Shown here: piece by piece, positions 1 through 11,457 of the stretch | Layout: each line of letters starts with the position of its first letter | Numbering within the stretch: position 1 is the first letter of the stretch | Assembly: GCA_026388765.1 (NCBI GenBank) | Contig: JAPLJC010000166.1 | Location: 1 to 34,114, forward strand | Direction: 5' to 3' | Length of the DNA stretch: 34,114 nucleotides | From: Deltaproteobacteria bacterium | GTDB taxonomy: Bacteria; Desulfobacterota; Desulfobaccia; Desulfobaccales; 0-14-0-80-60-11 | Made by a program: the position numbers and the translations under genes | The notes under the pieces: generated by a model | What the model saw: only the letters and a program-made list of their open reading frames with translations | Told to the model about the DNA's origin: nothing | Databases searched by the model: none

Positions 1-130
1 GACCGGTGGCGGGGCAACCTCCGGCACAGGTGCCGCAGGTATAGCAGCGGTCCGCCAGCTCGGGGGCGATATTCCCGATCTTGCGGTGCTTTCGGTCTAC
101 CCTCACTTCTTTAGGGGCCTCTTCTGCCAT
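1..130 (-). CDS. HdrC-like 4Fe-4S protein, N-terminal fragment truncated by window edge
   Basis: Reverse strand reads MAEEAPKEVRVDRKHRKIGNIAPELADRCYTCGTCAGGCPATG..., with a CxxCxxCxxxCP cluster motif; TGGAGGAAAC RBS just before the ATG at 130; last gene of the Hdr/Fdh operon. Confidence 0.75.
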   Translation of the reverse strand, partial: MAEEAPKEVRVDRKHRKIGNIAPELADRCYTCGTCAGGCPATG

Positions 131-148
131 GTTTCCTCCAGGTGGTGC

Positions 149-2188
149 TTATTCCACCAATTTTTCCACCCGCGCCTTGCTGACTTTGAACTCCGGGATC
201 TTCGCCAGAGGGTCCAAGGCCTCCGAATTGGTCAGGACGTTGGTGGGGTTTTCGCCAAAATGAATGGGGAGGAAGAGATTGCCGGGAAGCATCTCCGGAC
301 TGATTTTGGCCGGGGCTTCAATGCGGCCGCGGGGCGATGAAATCACCAGGACCTCTCCCTCCCGCACCTTCAGCTTGAAGGCGTCTTGCGGGTTGATTTC
401 CACATAACCGGTGGGCTGTTCCCGGTCCAGAGCCGGCGACACCCGGGTCATGGTGCCGGTATGATAATGCGCGAACATCCGGCCGGTGGTCAAATAATAA
501 GGATACTCGGCATCCGGCAGCTCTCTCGGATCCTGATATTGCACCGCATGAAACTTACCGAGTCCGCGGGTGAATTGCACCGGGTGCAAAAACTTGGTAC
601 CGGGATGATCGGCAGTGGGGCAGGGCCAGTGCAGTCCGTCGATGCCCAGGCGCTCGTAACTCATACCGGCATAGCTCGGGGTCAAGGCGGCCATCTCCCG
701 GAAAATCTCTTCCGCATTGCGGTAGCTCATCGGATAGCCCATGGCGGTGGCCAGGCGGCTGGCGATCTCCCAGTCGGGGAGACAGTTGCCGAGGGGCTTG
801 ATGGCCTGGCGCAGGCGCATACAACGGCGCTCGGTATTGGTGAAGGTCCCGTCTTTTTCGGCCGAAGAGGCAGCCGGCAAAACTACGTGGGCTCCCTGCG
901 CCGTTTCCGACAGGAAGAGATCCTGGACGATCAAAAGCTCCAGGTTATTAAAGGCGTGCTTGAGGTGGTTGGCATCGGGATCACTCAATTTCGGGTTTTC
1001 ACCGATGACATAGAGAGCCTTGAGCTTCCCCTCACTCATGGCGGTGATCATATCCGGAAGGGTGCGGCCCGGCTTGTCGGGCAGGGGTCGGCCCCAAGCC
1101 TTGGTGAATTTGGCATTGGCCTCGGGGTTGGCCACCTGTTGATAGCCGGGAAAGACGTTGGGCAAGCCGCCCATGTCGCAGGCGCCCTGCACGTTGTTCT
1201 GGCCGCGCAAGGGGTTGACTCCCGAACTGGCCACCCCGACATTGCCAGTGAGCATGGCCAGGTTGCAGACTGACTTGACGTTGTCCACCCCGGTGGTGTG
1301 CTGGGTGATGCCCATGGTGTATAGGAGGGTGGCGGGCCGCCGGGTGGCGTAGATCTCGCTCATCTTTTCCAGGTCGGCCGGGGAGACCCCGCTGATCTCC
1401 TGGACCCGCTGGGGCGTATAGGCGGCCACGGTCTCTTTGAGCTCCTCGAACCCTTCGGTCCGGGCCTTGATGAAATCCCGGTCTTCCCAGCCGTTTTTCA
1501 GGATGAGGTGCATCATGCCGTTGAGCAGGGCGACATCGCTGCCCAGCCGCTGGTTCACGGCGACATCCGCAAAGTGGCTCATCTGGATGGCGCGCGGGTC
1601 GGCCACCAGGAGTTTGGCGCCTTTTTCCTTGGCGCGCAAGACCCGACGGGCGATGAGAGGATGGCTGGTCGAAGTGTTGGAGCCGATGATAAAAACACAG
1701 GCGGCGTCCTCGATTTCGGCGATGGAATTGGTCATGGCCCCACTTCCAAAGGCGGCGGTAAGACCTACCACCGTCGAGGAGTGTCAGAGGCGGGCGCAGT
1801 GGTCGACGTTGTTGGTGCCGACCACGGCGCGGGCGAATTTCTGGAGCAGATAATTTTCTTCGTTGGTAATCTTGGCCGAGACCAGGACCCCCACGCTATC
1901 GGGGCCGTATTTCTCAATGATGCCCTTGAGTTTCTCTGCGGTAAATTGCAGCGCCCGGTTCCAGGTCACGTCATGAAAGCGCCCGTTGACCTTGAGGAGG
2001 GGCGATTGCAGGCGCATGCGGCTGTTCACGAATTCATGCAGGTTCCAGCCCTTGATGCACAATTTACCCTGATTGACCGGATGGGTCTTGAGCGGCAAGG
2101 TTTTGAGGAGCTGGCCGTCCAGCACTTCGAATAACACCCCGCATCCCGTCCCACAATAAGAACAGACTGAGGGAACAAGTCGATACAT
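149..2188 (-). CDS. fdhA: Formate dehydrogenase alpha subunit (molybdopterin oxidoreductase), selenocysteine-containing; UGA at complement(1784..1786)
   Basis: ORFs 1784..2209 and 149..1771 are in the same frame, separated by one TGA: ...NNVDHCARL-U-HSSTVVGL..., the canonical FDH Sec site. N-terminal CSYCGTGCG Fe-S motif. SECIS-like hairpin GGUGGUA-GGUCU-UACCGCC 18 nt after the UGA. ATG at 2188 has GGAG upstream; a GTG at 2209 is an alternative start. Confidence 0.96.
1739..1786 (-). promoter_or_regulatory. SECIS-like element of fdhA (UGA plus downstream hairpin)
   Basis: TGA CACTCCTCGAC GGTGGTA GGTCT TACCGCC; 7-bp stem with one G-U pair and a GGUCU apical loop; UGA-to-loop spacing of 18 nt. 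Confidence 0.85.
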
Positions 2189-2211
2189 GGTTTTCTCCAG
2201 GCTGCCCACCG

Positions 2212-3021
2212 TCAGACTGCCTTCGAGTGGGGTTCGGCTTCCGGGGGAGTACTCTCACCCAGGAGGCTGAAAGGTGGCTGCTCGTGGCTGCCCCCGGTTT
2301 CATAGCCAAAAAGGTCTTTGACGATGCCATTGACTTTGCGATACAGGAGCCGCAAGGGAATATCCACCGGGCAGGCCTCTTCGCACAAGCCGCAGTCGAC
2401 GCAGCGGCCGGCCATGTGCACCGCCCGGATCAGATGGAACAGGGGGACCTCCGGCGGCAGGCCGCCGGTAGCCACCAAATCGTTATTCTCCAGGGAACAC
2501 TCCTTACAAAAGCACACCGGGCAGATATCCCGGCAGCCATAGCATTTCAGGCACTTCTGGAATTCGTACATCCACCGGGAATAGAGGCTCTCCTGATCGA
2601 ACTGGTCCATTTGGGCCACCGACATATTATTGTCGACGCCCAACTCCAGTTTGACCGCGCCGTAGGTCTGGGGCTGCAGGGTGGAGCAGGCTGCATGTTT
2701 CCGGAGTGGGGAGGGACAACAATTGACCTCTAGAATCTGAATTTGCCCGGGGGATATCTGTTGGTGCACTGTCAGGACATTCACGGCGCGCTGGTTGCAG
2801 TCGCGGCCCAAGATGCCGATCTTGAGCGCCGGTTTGATCGCCAGGATTTCGGTGGCCAGCTTTTCCAGGGCATAGCGGGCCGGACTGACGATCAATTCCC
2901 CGAGTTCCGCCAAATTTTCTTTACTGAAGGCATGGGGCAACGGATGGCCATCCACCTGTTTATAGCCCAGGAAGAGGTCCACCTTGCCGGTTTCCAGCCA
3001 GTCACGCACTTTATCCTTCAT
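2212..3021 (-). CDS. FdhB/FrhB-like iron-sulfur protein (coenzyme F420 hydrogenase/dehydrogenase beta-like, 4Fe-4S)
   Basis: 269 aa with KCLKCYGCRDICPVCFCKEC and CVDCGLCEEACPVD cluster motifs; directly upstream of fdhA and almost contiguous with it. Confidence 0.75.
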   Translation of the reverse strand: MKDKVRDWLETGKVDLFLGYKQVDGHPLPHAFSKENLAELGELIVSPARYALEKLATEILAIKPALKIGILGRDCNQRAVNVLTVHQQISPGQIQILEVNCCPSPLRKHAACSTLQPQTYGAVKLELGVDNNMSVAQMDQFDQESLYSRWMYEFQKCLKCYGCRDICPVCFCKECSLENNDLVATGGLPPEVPLFHLIRAVHMAGRCVDCGLCEEACPVDIPLRLLYRKVNGIVKDLFGYETGGSHEQPPFSLLGESTPPEAEPHSKAV

Positions 3022-3046
3022 AGCAGTTATCCTTTCCCGCGGCTCG

Positions 3047-3556
3047 TCAGGCCCCCGCCGCTGCTTTGGAGCAGCCGCAGCCGCAGCCGGAACCGGTCGC
3101 CTCGCTCGGCGCCGGAGCTAAATCCAGGGAGTCCAGAGAGTCCCCGTAGGTCTTGGCCAGAGGGTTGGGTCCCAGGTTCCGAATCTGCTCGGTGAACTCG
3201 GTGACGACTTTGACAAATTTTTGGGCTTCGGCCGAGGAAATCCACTCCAGGCGCAATCTCCCCCCCAGGCCTATAAAGGGTAGTAATTCCTTCAAAAAAG
3301 TCATGCGCTTCTTGGTCATGTGATTACCGTACAGGTAATGGCAGTCGCCGAGGTGTCAGCCGGCCACCAGGATACCGTCGGCGCCGCTCTGCAAGGCTCG
3401 CAGGATGTGATGCGGCGAGACGGTGGCGGAACACATGACCCGCAGCAGCCGGATATTGGCCGGATACTGCAAGCGGCTGACGCCGGCCAGATCGGCGGCT
3501 CCGTAGGCGCACCAGTTGCACACGAAGGCCAGCAGCCTGGGCTCAAAATTTTCCAT
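3047..3556 (-). CDS. mvhD: MvhD/VhuD-type hydrogenase iron-sulfur (delta) subunit, selenocysteine-containing; UGA at complement(3356..3358)
   Basis: ORFs 3356..3556 and 3047..3319 are in one frame: MENFEPRLLAFVCNWCAYGAADLAG...RVMCSATVSPHHILRALQSGADGILVAG-U-HLGDCHYLYGNHMTKKRM.... The family motif is GCHxGDCHYxxGN; UGA replaces the first Cys. Hairpin AUUACC-UGUAC-GGUAAU follows. Confidence 0.92.
3315..3358 (-). promoter_or_regulatory. SECIS-like element of mvhD
   Basis: TGA CACCTCGGCGACTGCC ATTACC TGTAC GGTAAT CACA; 6-bp stem, 2x2 internal loop, then 2 further pairs; G at loop position 2; 22 nt from UGA to loop. Confidence 0.7.
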
Positions 3557-3579
3557 CTTCGTCAGGTCTCCTCATCGTA

Positions 3580-6500
3580 TTAGCCAACGGCCAAAGCGCT
3601 CTTGATTTGCGCGTAAATTTGCCGGTTGTTGAAGCCCATCAGCATCGGCGCCTCGCTGGGACAGGCGGCCGCACAGGCGCCGCAGCCTTTGCAGAGGGCT
3701 TCGTTGACCACCGCCACTCCCTGTCCCTGATCCATCCCAATGGCCCCAAAAGAGCAGACATTGACGCAGATCTGGCAGCCGGAACATAACTCAGGGGCGA
3801 TCCGGGATATCAGACCGCTCACCTTGATGCTGCCCTTAGACAGGACGGTGGCCGCCCGGGCCGCGGCAGCCTGCGCCTGGGCGATGCTCTCCTCCAGGGG
3901 CTTGGGATAATGGGCCATGCCACAGAGAAAGATGCCGTCGTTGGCGAAATCCACCGGCCGCAACTTCTGATGGGCCTCCAGGAACCAACCATCGCCGTCC
4001 AGCGGCACCCGAAACATCTGGGCCAACTTCTGATCCTGGTGGGACTCGATGGCGGCCGCCAGCACCAGGAGGTCCAATTCCAGGCTTAACGGGCGACCCA
4101 GGATGGGATCGGTAAAGGCAAGGGCCAGACCGCCATCCCGGCTGGTCACCACCGGTTTGGCCTCCAGGGAATAGCGGGCGAACAGCACCCCCTCTTCCCG
4201 GGCCGCCTGGTAGAGATCCTCCCGGGGGCCATAGGTCCGCAGATCACGATACAGGACCACCACCTGGGCCTCCGGCCGGCGGCGTTTCAGCAACAGCGCC
4301 GCATGCACCGAGTGGGTGCAGCAGACCTTGGAACAATAAGGGTGGTGGTCATCCCGGGAACCGACGCATTGAATAAAGGCGATGTTTTCCGCCTCATCCA
4401 GGCGCTTATCCTTGCTCCGCAGCAGTTCGTCCAACTCGAGTTGGGTCACCACGGCAGGGTTTTCCCCATAGAGATACTCTTGCGGCCGGTATTCCTTGGC
4501 CCCGGTGGCCAGCACCGCGACGCCGTGCTCGATAACCTGGGAGGCGCCGTCACTGGACACTTGGGTCTGGAAATTGCCCACAAAGCCTTGCACCTCAGTC
4601 AATGAGGTATTGAGATGCACCGTCACCTTGGGATCAGCCTGCACTTCCTGGGCCAGCGCCTCGACAAATCTGCCGACGTCCTCACCTTTATAGGTGTGGA
4701 GCAGCCGCCGGGCCGCGCCACCGAGGACGTCTCCCTGTTCCACCAGATGCACGGGAAAGCCTTGCCGGGCCAGATTGAGGGCGCTGGTCATCCCGGCCAC
4801 CCCGCCGCCCACGACCAGGGCGGCCTGGGTCACCGGCAATTCCGCCTCATTGAGTGGGCTGAGGAGGGCGCTTTTGGTCACGGCCATGCGCACCAGGTCT
4901 TTGGCCTTGCGGGTGGCAATGTCAGGGTTATGGGCATGCACCCAGGAGTCCTGATTGCGAATATTGGCCATCTCGAACAGGTATTTGTTCAAGCTGGCAT
5001 TATTCATGGTTTCCTGGAAGAGGGGCTCGTGGGTGCGCGGAGAGCAGGCGGCCACCACTACCCGGTTCAGCCCCTTTTCGGCAATGATTTCGCTCATCTT
5101 ATCCTGCGTATCCTGGGAGCAGGTGTAGAGATTTTCTTCCACGTGCGTCACATGGGGCAGGCGGCGGGCATATTCCGCCACCTCGGGGACCCGGATGATC
5201 CCGCCGATATTGGTGCCGCAGTTGCAGATGAAGACCCCGATGCGCGGCGGTTCTTGGGCCACGTCCCGCTCCGGGGGATAGGTCTTCTTTTTGACCAGGG
5301 CGAAGCGCTGGTCGCTCAATTCGCTGGCCGCGGCCCCGGCCGCCGCCGAAGCCTCCATGACCGAATAGGGGATGTCTTTGGGGCCGGCCGCGGCGCCGCA
5401 CACGTAGATGCCGGGCCGGGAGGTGGCCACCGGGGCGAACGAAGTGGCGTCCGCGAAACCGTGGCGGTCTAATTCCACTCCCAGCTTGTCGGCCAGGGAG
5501 CGGAAAGCCTCCGGCGCTTCCAAGCCGATGGACAGAACTGCCAGATCAAAAAATTCCTTCTTCAGTTCGCCGCCTTCATCCACGTAGGAAATTTGCAACT
5601 GCTTGCTTTCCGGGTCCGGCATCAACAGGGAGTGCACCCGGGAGCGAATGAAGCGCACCCCGGACTTATGCTGGGCATTTTGATAAAAGCGCTCGAAATC
5701 CTTGCCGTAGGTGCGCATGTCCATGAAAAAGATGGTGGTCTCCAGATCGGGGGCATGCTCCTTGGCGATGACCGCCTGCTTAATGGCATACATGCAGCAG
5801 ACGCCGGAACAATAGGAATGGGTGCCGGGCTTGGTGTCCCGGGAACCGACGCACTGCAGCCAGGCAATCTTTTTGGGCTCGGCTTTGTCGGCGGGCCGGA
5901 TGAGATGGCCCCCGAACGGCCCGGAGGCGCTCAAGATACGCTCAAACTCCAGGCTGGTGACCACGCTGGGCAGGTGGCCGTAGCCGTACAAGTTATTGGC
6001 CTTTTTAGGGTCAAACGGCTGAAAACCCGTGGCCAGCACCACCGCCCCCACCTGCAGGGTCAGGTCCCGGCCCTGGTCTTCTAAGTTGATGGCGCCGCTG
6101 GGGCAGTGTTTTTCGCAGGCCTTGCAGGTTCCTTTCTTAAAATAGATGCAGTTATCCGCATCGATGGCATATTTCAGGGGCACCGTCTGGCTGTATCTGA
6201 CATAAATCGCCTTGCGTTTGGCCAGGCCCACGTTGTATTCATCCGTCACCTTTTTCGGGCATTTCTCGGCGCAGAGCCCGCAGCCGACACATTTGTCCAT
6301 ATCGACATAGCGTGGTTTCTGCTTCAACGTCGCCGTAAAGTTACCGGCTTCGCCGGAAACGGACTCCAACTCGGTAAGGGTCAAAAGCTCGATGTTTAAG
6401 TGCCGACCGCACTCAACCAACTTGGGCGAGATAATTCACATGGCGCAGTCGTTGGTGGGGAAGGTCTTGTCGAGCTGCGCCATGCTGCCGCCGATGCCGG

Positions 6501-6630
6501 CGCTTTTTTCCGTCAGATAGACGTAAAAGCCCGAATCGGCTAAATCCAGCGCCGCTTGCATCCCGGCAATACCGCCACCGACCACCAACACGGAGCCCCG
6601 CTTCTGTCCCTGGGTAAGGGCCTGACTCAT
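3580..6630 (-). CDS. hdrA: HdrA-like flavo/iron-sulfur protein (long form), selenocysteine-containing; UGA at complement(6436..6438)
   Basis: Same-frame ORFs 6436..6729 and 3580..6420: ...[66 protein letters not shown].... UGA replaces the second Cys of the HdrA NDCAMC motif. ATG at 6630 preceded by AGGAGG. Hairpin UUGAGUGC-GGUCG-GCACUUAA downstream. C-terminal half has a second [22 protein letters not shown] fold and two 4Fe-4S motifs. Confidence 0.95.
6393..6438 (-). promoter_or_regulatory. SECIS-like element of hdrA (3580..6630)
   Basis: TGA ATTATCTCGCCCAAGTTGG TTGAGTGC GGTCG GCACTTAA; 8-bp stem with one G-U pair, GGUCG loop, 27 nt from UGA to loop. Confidence 0.8.
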
Positions 6631-6833
6631 AAAACTATCCTCCTGGCTTGTCTCTCGGGCAGTCCCCCGGCCGGCTCGGCAATCGCCCGGCGGCTCGGGG
6701 AACAGAGAAAAAATCGGCTGGCCGATCAAGAGCCACTATAGCGCACCAACGTCCATTATGCCAATATTAACCTAAAGACAATTAAATGTAAATAAGTTTC
6801 GAAACATTGAAAGTAATTGCAGCCAGAGACTAG

Positions 6834-9800
6834 CTAGATCAGGCCCAAGGCGGCTTCGACCTGTGCCGTTAACTGCGGCATGGAAAAGCCGGCCACATAG
6901 ATCCCCTGCTTCGGACAGGTGGCCATGCAGGAACCGCAGCCTTTGCAGAGGATTTCGTTGATCTCCACCGTCTTTTTGACCTGGCCCTGTTTCATGTATT
7001 CCATCAGGGTGATGGCCTGGAAGGGACAGCCATCCACGCAGAAGGCGCAGCCATCGCAATTTTCATCTATCGGGATGGAGACATGGGCATCCAATTCCAG
7101 ATGATCTTTGGACAGGAGGGTGGCAGCGCGGGCGGCGGCGGCCAGTCCCAGGCGGATCGAATCTTCCAGGGGCTTGGGGTTGTGGCAGAGGCCCGCCAGA
7201 AAGATGCCTTCGGTGGCGCAGTCCACCGGCCTGATCTTGGCGTGGGCTTCGGAGAAGAAACCTTCCTCATTGAGCGCTACTTTATACATTTCCGCCAGCT
7301 GGGTATTGTCCCGGGGCACGATGGCGCTGGCCAGGGTTAAAAGGTCCACCGTCAGCTCCAGCGGCCGCTTAAGGATATGATCCGTCACCCGGATCCGCAT
7401 CCGGCCGTCCACCTCCTCCACCTGGGGCGGGTCCTCCAACTGATAGCGGATGAAGATCACTCCTTTCTGCAACGCCTGGTGATACAGAAACTCTCGTTCG
7501 CCATAGGTCCGCATATCCCGATAAAGGATATAGACCTCCATCTCCGGGTTAATTTCTTTGAACTTGAGGGCGTTGTCCACGGAACTGGTGCAGCACACCC
7601 GGCTGCAATAAGGCCGCTCCGGAATGCGGGAACCGACGCATTGAATGAAGGCCGCCGCCTGGGCATTCTTGATCAGGCGGCTATTGGTGGCGATCTCCCT
7701 ATCCATATCCAGGGAGAGAAAAACATTGGGATTTTTTCGATATAGATACTGCCCGTTGGGGCGATAGGGTTCGGCGCCGGTGGCCAGCACCACTACGCCG
7801 TGTCGGATGAGGGCGCCGTTGGAGAGGCGCGATGTGAAGTTGCCGACGGACCCCCCGGCCTCGATCACGGTGGCCTCGAAGTGGACGTGGATATGGTCGT
7901 GTCTTTGGACCCGATCGATCAGTTCATGCAGATAGGGTTTGACCTGCTCGCCCCTCCAGGTGGTGTGCAGGTTAAGGGCGTGGCCGCCCAGGCGGTCGGT
8001 GCCTTCCGCCAGGTCCACTTCATAGCCTTGGTCCGCCAAGGCCAGGGCCGTGGTCATCCCCGAAACCCCGCCCCCCACCACCAGGGCCTTGTGGGTGACC
8101 CCGACCGTGAGGGAGTTGAGAGGTTGCAGTAACCTGGCCTTGGCCACCGCCATGTTGACCAGATCCCGGCATTTAGTCGTGGCCGCATCTCGATTGTATT
8201 GATGGACCCAGGTGCACTGGTTGCGAATATTGGCCATCTCGAAGAGATACTTGTTCAGGCCGGCGTTGCGCAGCATGTCCTGGAAGATCGGCTGGTGTGT
8301 GGTCGGGCTGCAAGCCGCCACCACCACCCGGTTGAGATTATGCTCCCGGATCCTCTCGATCATCAGAGTCTGAGCGTCCTCCGAACAGGTAAAAAGATTT
8401 TCCTGGACATACGCCACATCAGCAATGGACCGGGCATATTCCGCCACCGCCGGCACATCGGCCACCCCGCCGATATTGATGCCGCAGTTACAGATAAATA
8501 CCCCGATCCGGGGTTCCTCCCCAGCCACCTCCTGTTCAGGCGGGTAGACTTTCTCTTTCAGCAGGCTGCCCCGGGCCGCCGCCAGTTGGCGGGTGGCGGC
8601 GGCGGCGGCGGCGCTGCCCTCCCGGACCGATTGGGGGATATCCTTGGGACCCGTAACCACGCCGCAGGCATAGATGCCGGGGCGGGAAGTGGCGACGGGC
8701 TCGAAGCAGCTATGCTCCACAAAGTTATAGCGGCTCAGTTGCACCCCCAGGGTTTCGGCCAACTCCCGGGTGGCGGGGGAAATCACCATGCCGGTGGCCA
8801 GCACCACCAGGTCGAAGGTTTCAGCGGCGACCTTACCGTCCTCAGTGACGTAAGACAGCTGTAAGTCCCCGCTATCCCCCAAGGCTTCCACGCTGTGGAT
8901 GCGGGAGCGGACCAGGCGCGTCCCCTGGCTGGCGGCGCGTTGGAAGTATTTCTCAAAATCTTTGCGGGGCGTCCGCATGTCCATATAAAAGATGGCCATG
9001 TCCAACTGCTGGCCGATATGTTCCCGGGCGATGAGGGCCTGCTTGAGGGAGGTCATGCAGCAGACCGACGAGCAGTAGGCCTGCGAGCCCTCCCGGTTGC
9101 TGCGCGACCCCACGCAGAGAATCCAGGCGATCTTTTTGGGCTCCCGGCCATCCGAGAGCCGCTGGACATGACCCTGGAACGGCCCGCCGGGGCTCAGGAA
9201 GCGTTCAAATTCCAGGGTAGTTACTACATTGGGGTGGGTGCCGTAAAGATAGTTGAGGCCCCGGGGATCGAAGGGCTGAAAACCGGTGGCCAGAATAACA
9301 GAGCCGACCTCCAGTTCCGTGACTTCCGGGGTCTGAGCGTGGTTCACCGCGCCGGGCAGGCAGGCCGCCACGCATTCCATGCATTCGGAGCAGACGCCGC
9401 AGTTGAGACAGCGGCCGGCCTCGGCCCGGGCCGCCTCGGGGTCCAGGCCCAGGCAGATTTCCTGGAAGCCCTGACCCCATTCCTCCAGGGGCAAGGTCGG
9501 CATGGGAGAACGCCGCTGTGTGGGATTGTTCTTGGGGATCGGCTGCCATTTGCCACCGGCCGGCAGCCGCCGCGGGAACTGGCGCCCCTCCTTCAGGTCC
9601 ACCCCTCGCAGGTAACGGTCGATGGAGACGGCCGCCTCCCAGCCGTCCGCGATGGCGGCGATGGCCACATACGGGCCGGTGACGACGTCCCCGCCGGCGA
9701 ACACCCCTTTGCGGGTGGTGGCCAGGGTGTCGGGGTTTGCCTTGATCAGGCCCCGGGGGGTCAGCTCAATGCCGTCGGCCACGGTGAGAAAGCGTAAATT

Positions 9801-11297
9801 GGAGCTCCGTTGGCCAATGGACATGATGACGATCTCGGCGTCCAGGGTGTCGAGCTGGTCCTCGAAATATTTGGGGGCGAAATGTCCTTGCTCGTCAAAG
9901 ATCTGAGCTACTTTCTTCAACCAAACGCCCTTGACCTTGCCGCCATCGGGGAGAATCTGCTTCACTCCCCAGCTGTGCCTGATTTCGATGCCTTCTTTTT
10001 CAGTCTCTTCCAATTCCCAGGGCGAGGCCGGCATCTCGTCGGGTCCTTCCAGGCAGACGATGGTCACCTGGGAGGCGCCCTTTCTCAGGGCGATGCGGGC
10101 GGCGTCAATGCCTACGTTGCCGCCGCCGATCACCACCACCTTTTTGCCGGCGGTGGGGGCGATACCGGTGGTGGCCACTTCCTTCAGATAATCCGCCGCC
10201 CAGACGACGCCCTCGGTCTCGATGCCGGGCACCCTGATGTGGACGGACTCCTGGCAACCGACGCTGATAAAGACGGCGGGATAACCGTCCCGGACGATGA
10301 GATCGCTGACGGTGCGCTCGGGAGTGATGGGCGAGTTACAACGGATATCCACCCCCAGCCGCTGGATGTAGTCGATCTCCCGCTGCAAAACCTTCCGGGG
10401 CAGCCGGTATTCCGGTACGCCGTAGCGTAGCCAGCCGCCGGGCTCCGCCGCCGCCTCAAAGATTATCGGCCGGTAGCCCATCAGCGCCAACTGGTAGGCG
10501 CAGCTCAGCCCGCCCGGGCCGGAGCCGATGATGGCCACCTCTTCATCGCGTTTGTCGATCTCCGGGACCGGCAGGGTGGCCCAATCCACCTGGTCGGCCA
10601 CGAACCGCTTCAAGGCGCAAATGGACAGCGGTTCATCAAGGTCCTGCCGCCGGCAATTGCCCTCGCAGGGATGCGGGCAAATGCGGCCCAGGGTGCCGGG
10701 CAAGGGCAGCTTTTCCATGATGACTTTGAGAGCTTCCGCATATTTTCCAGCTTTGATCAACTGGATATAACCTTGCGCATTGACGTTGGCCGGACAGGTG
10801 CGCACGCATGGCGCCCGGTCGAACTTCTTGATGGCAAAGGTGGCGGGAATGGCCTGCGGATAGGAGCGATAAATGGCCTGGCAATTGTTCAACCCCAGGT
10901 TGAACTCATCCGGGGTGCTGACCGGACAGGCGCGGGCGCAGTCGCCGCAGCCGGTGCACTTGGAGGCGTCGACGTAGCGGGGTTGCTTCTTCAAGGTAAC
11001 CGTGAAATTACCCTCCTCACCGGTTACTTCCTGCAATTCGGTGAGGGTATGCAGCTCAATGTTGATGTGCCGGCCGACCTCGACCAGCTTCGGAGAGATA
11101 ATTCACATGGCGCAGTCGTTGGTGGGAAAGGTCTTGTCGATCTGCGCCATGGTGCCGCCGATGCTGGGGCCCTTCTCTACCAGGTGGACATAAAACCCTG
11201 AATTGGCTGCATCCAGCGCGGCTTGCATGCCGGCGATACCCCCGCCGACTACCATGACTGCGCCGCACTTTTCCTCCGGAGAATGGCTCGCCTCCAT
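6834..11297 (-). CDS. HdrA-NfnB/GltD-HdrA fusion, selenocysteine-containing; UGA at complement(11103..11105)
   Basis: Same-frame ORFs 11103..11372 and 6834..11036: ...[67 protein letters not shown].... An internal domain with [17 protein letters not shown]...[14 protein letters not shown]...[22 protein letters not shown]...[22 protein letters not shown] is GltD/NfnB-like. ATG at 11297 preceded by GGAGG. Confidence 0.93.
11063..11105 (-). promoter_or_regulatory. SECIS-like element of the hdrA-nfnB fusion gene
   Basis: TGA ATTATCTCTCCGAA GCTGGTC GAGGTC GGCCGGC; 7-bp stem with two G-U pairs, loop beginning with G, 21 nt from UGA to loop. Confidence 0.65.
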
Positions 11298-11457
11298 AGA
11301 ATCCTCCCATGCCTTTTGGATTGGTCTTGAGATGTCCTGATAGCCTGAGCCAGCCGTAACATTGAGCCGCATTGGGCCGGATGGAATGGCTCGGGAGACC
11401 GCGGCAATTGCTGCCGCCGCCCCCGGTCTGCGGCCATATTCCCCAGATCTTGATATT

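Noticed and set aside
386-1273. Long ORFs opposite fdhA and other genes (e.g. 386..1273, 4615..5472, 8895..9797, 27304..28338)
   Set aside because: Antisense shadows of GC-rich genuine genes with unnatural His/Gly/Arg/Ala-rich translations.
149-11372. The four TGA-interrupted genes as pseudogenes or sequencing errors
   Set aside because: Each has exactly one TGA, no frameshift, at a conserved Cys/Sec position, with a hairpin at the right spacing; the rest of each protein is intact.
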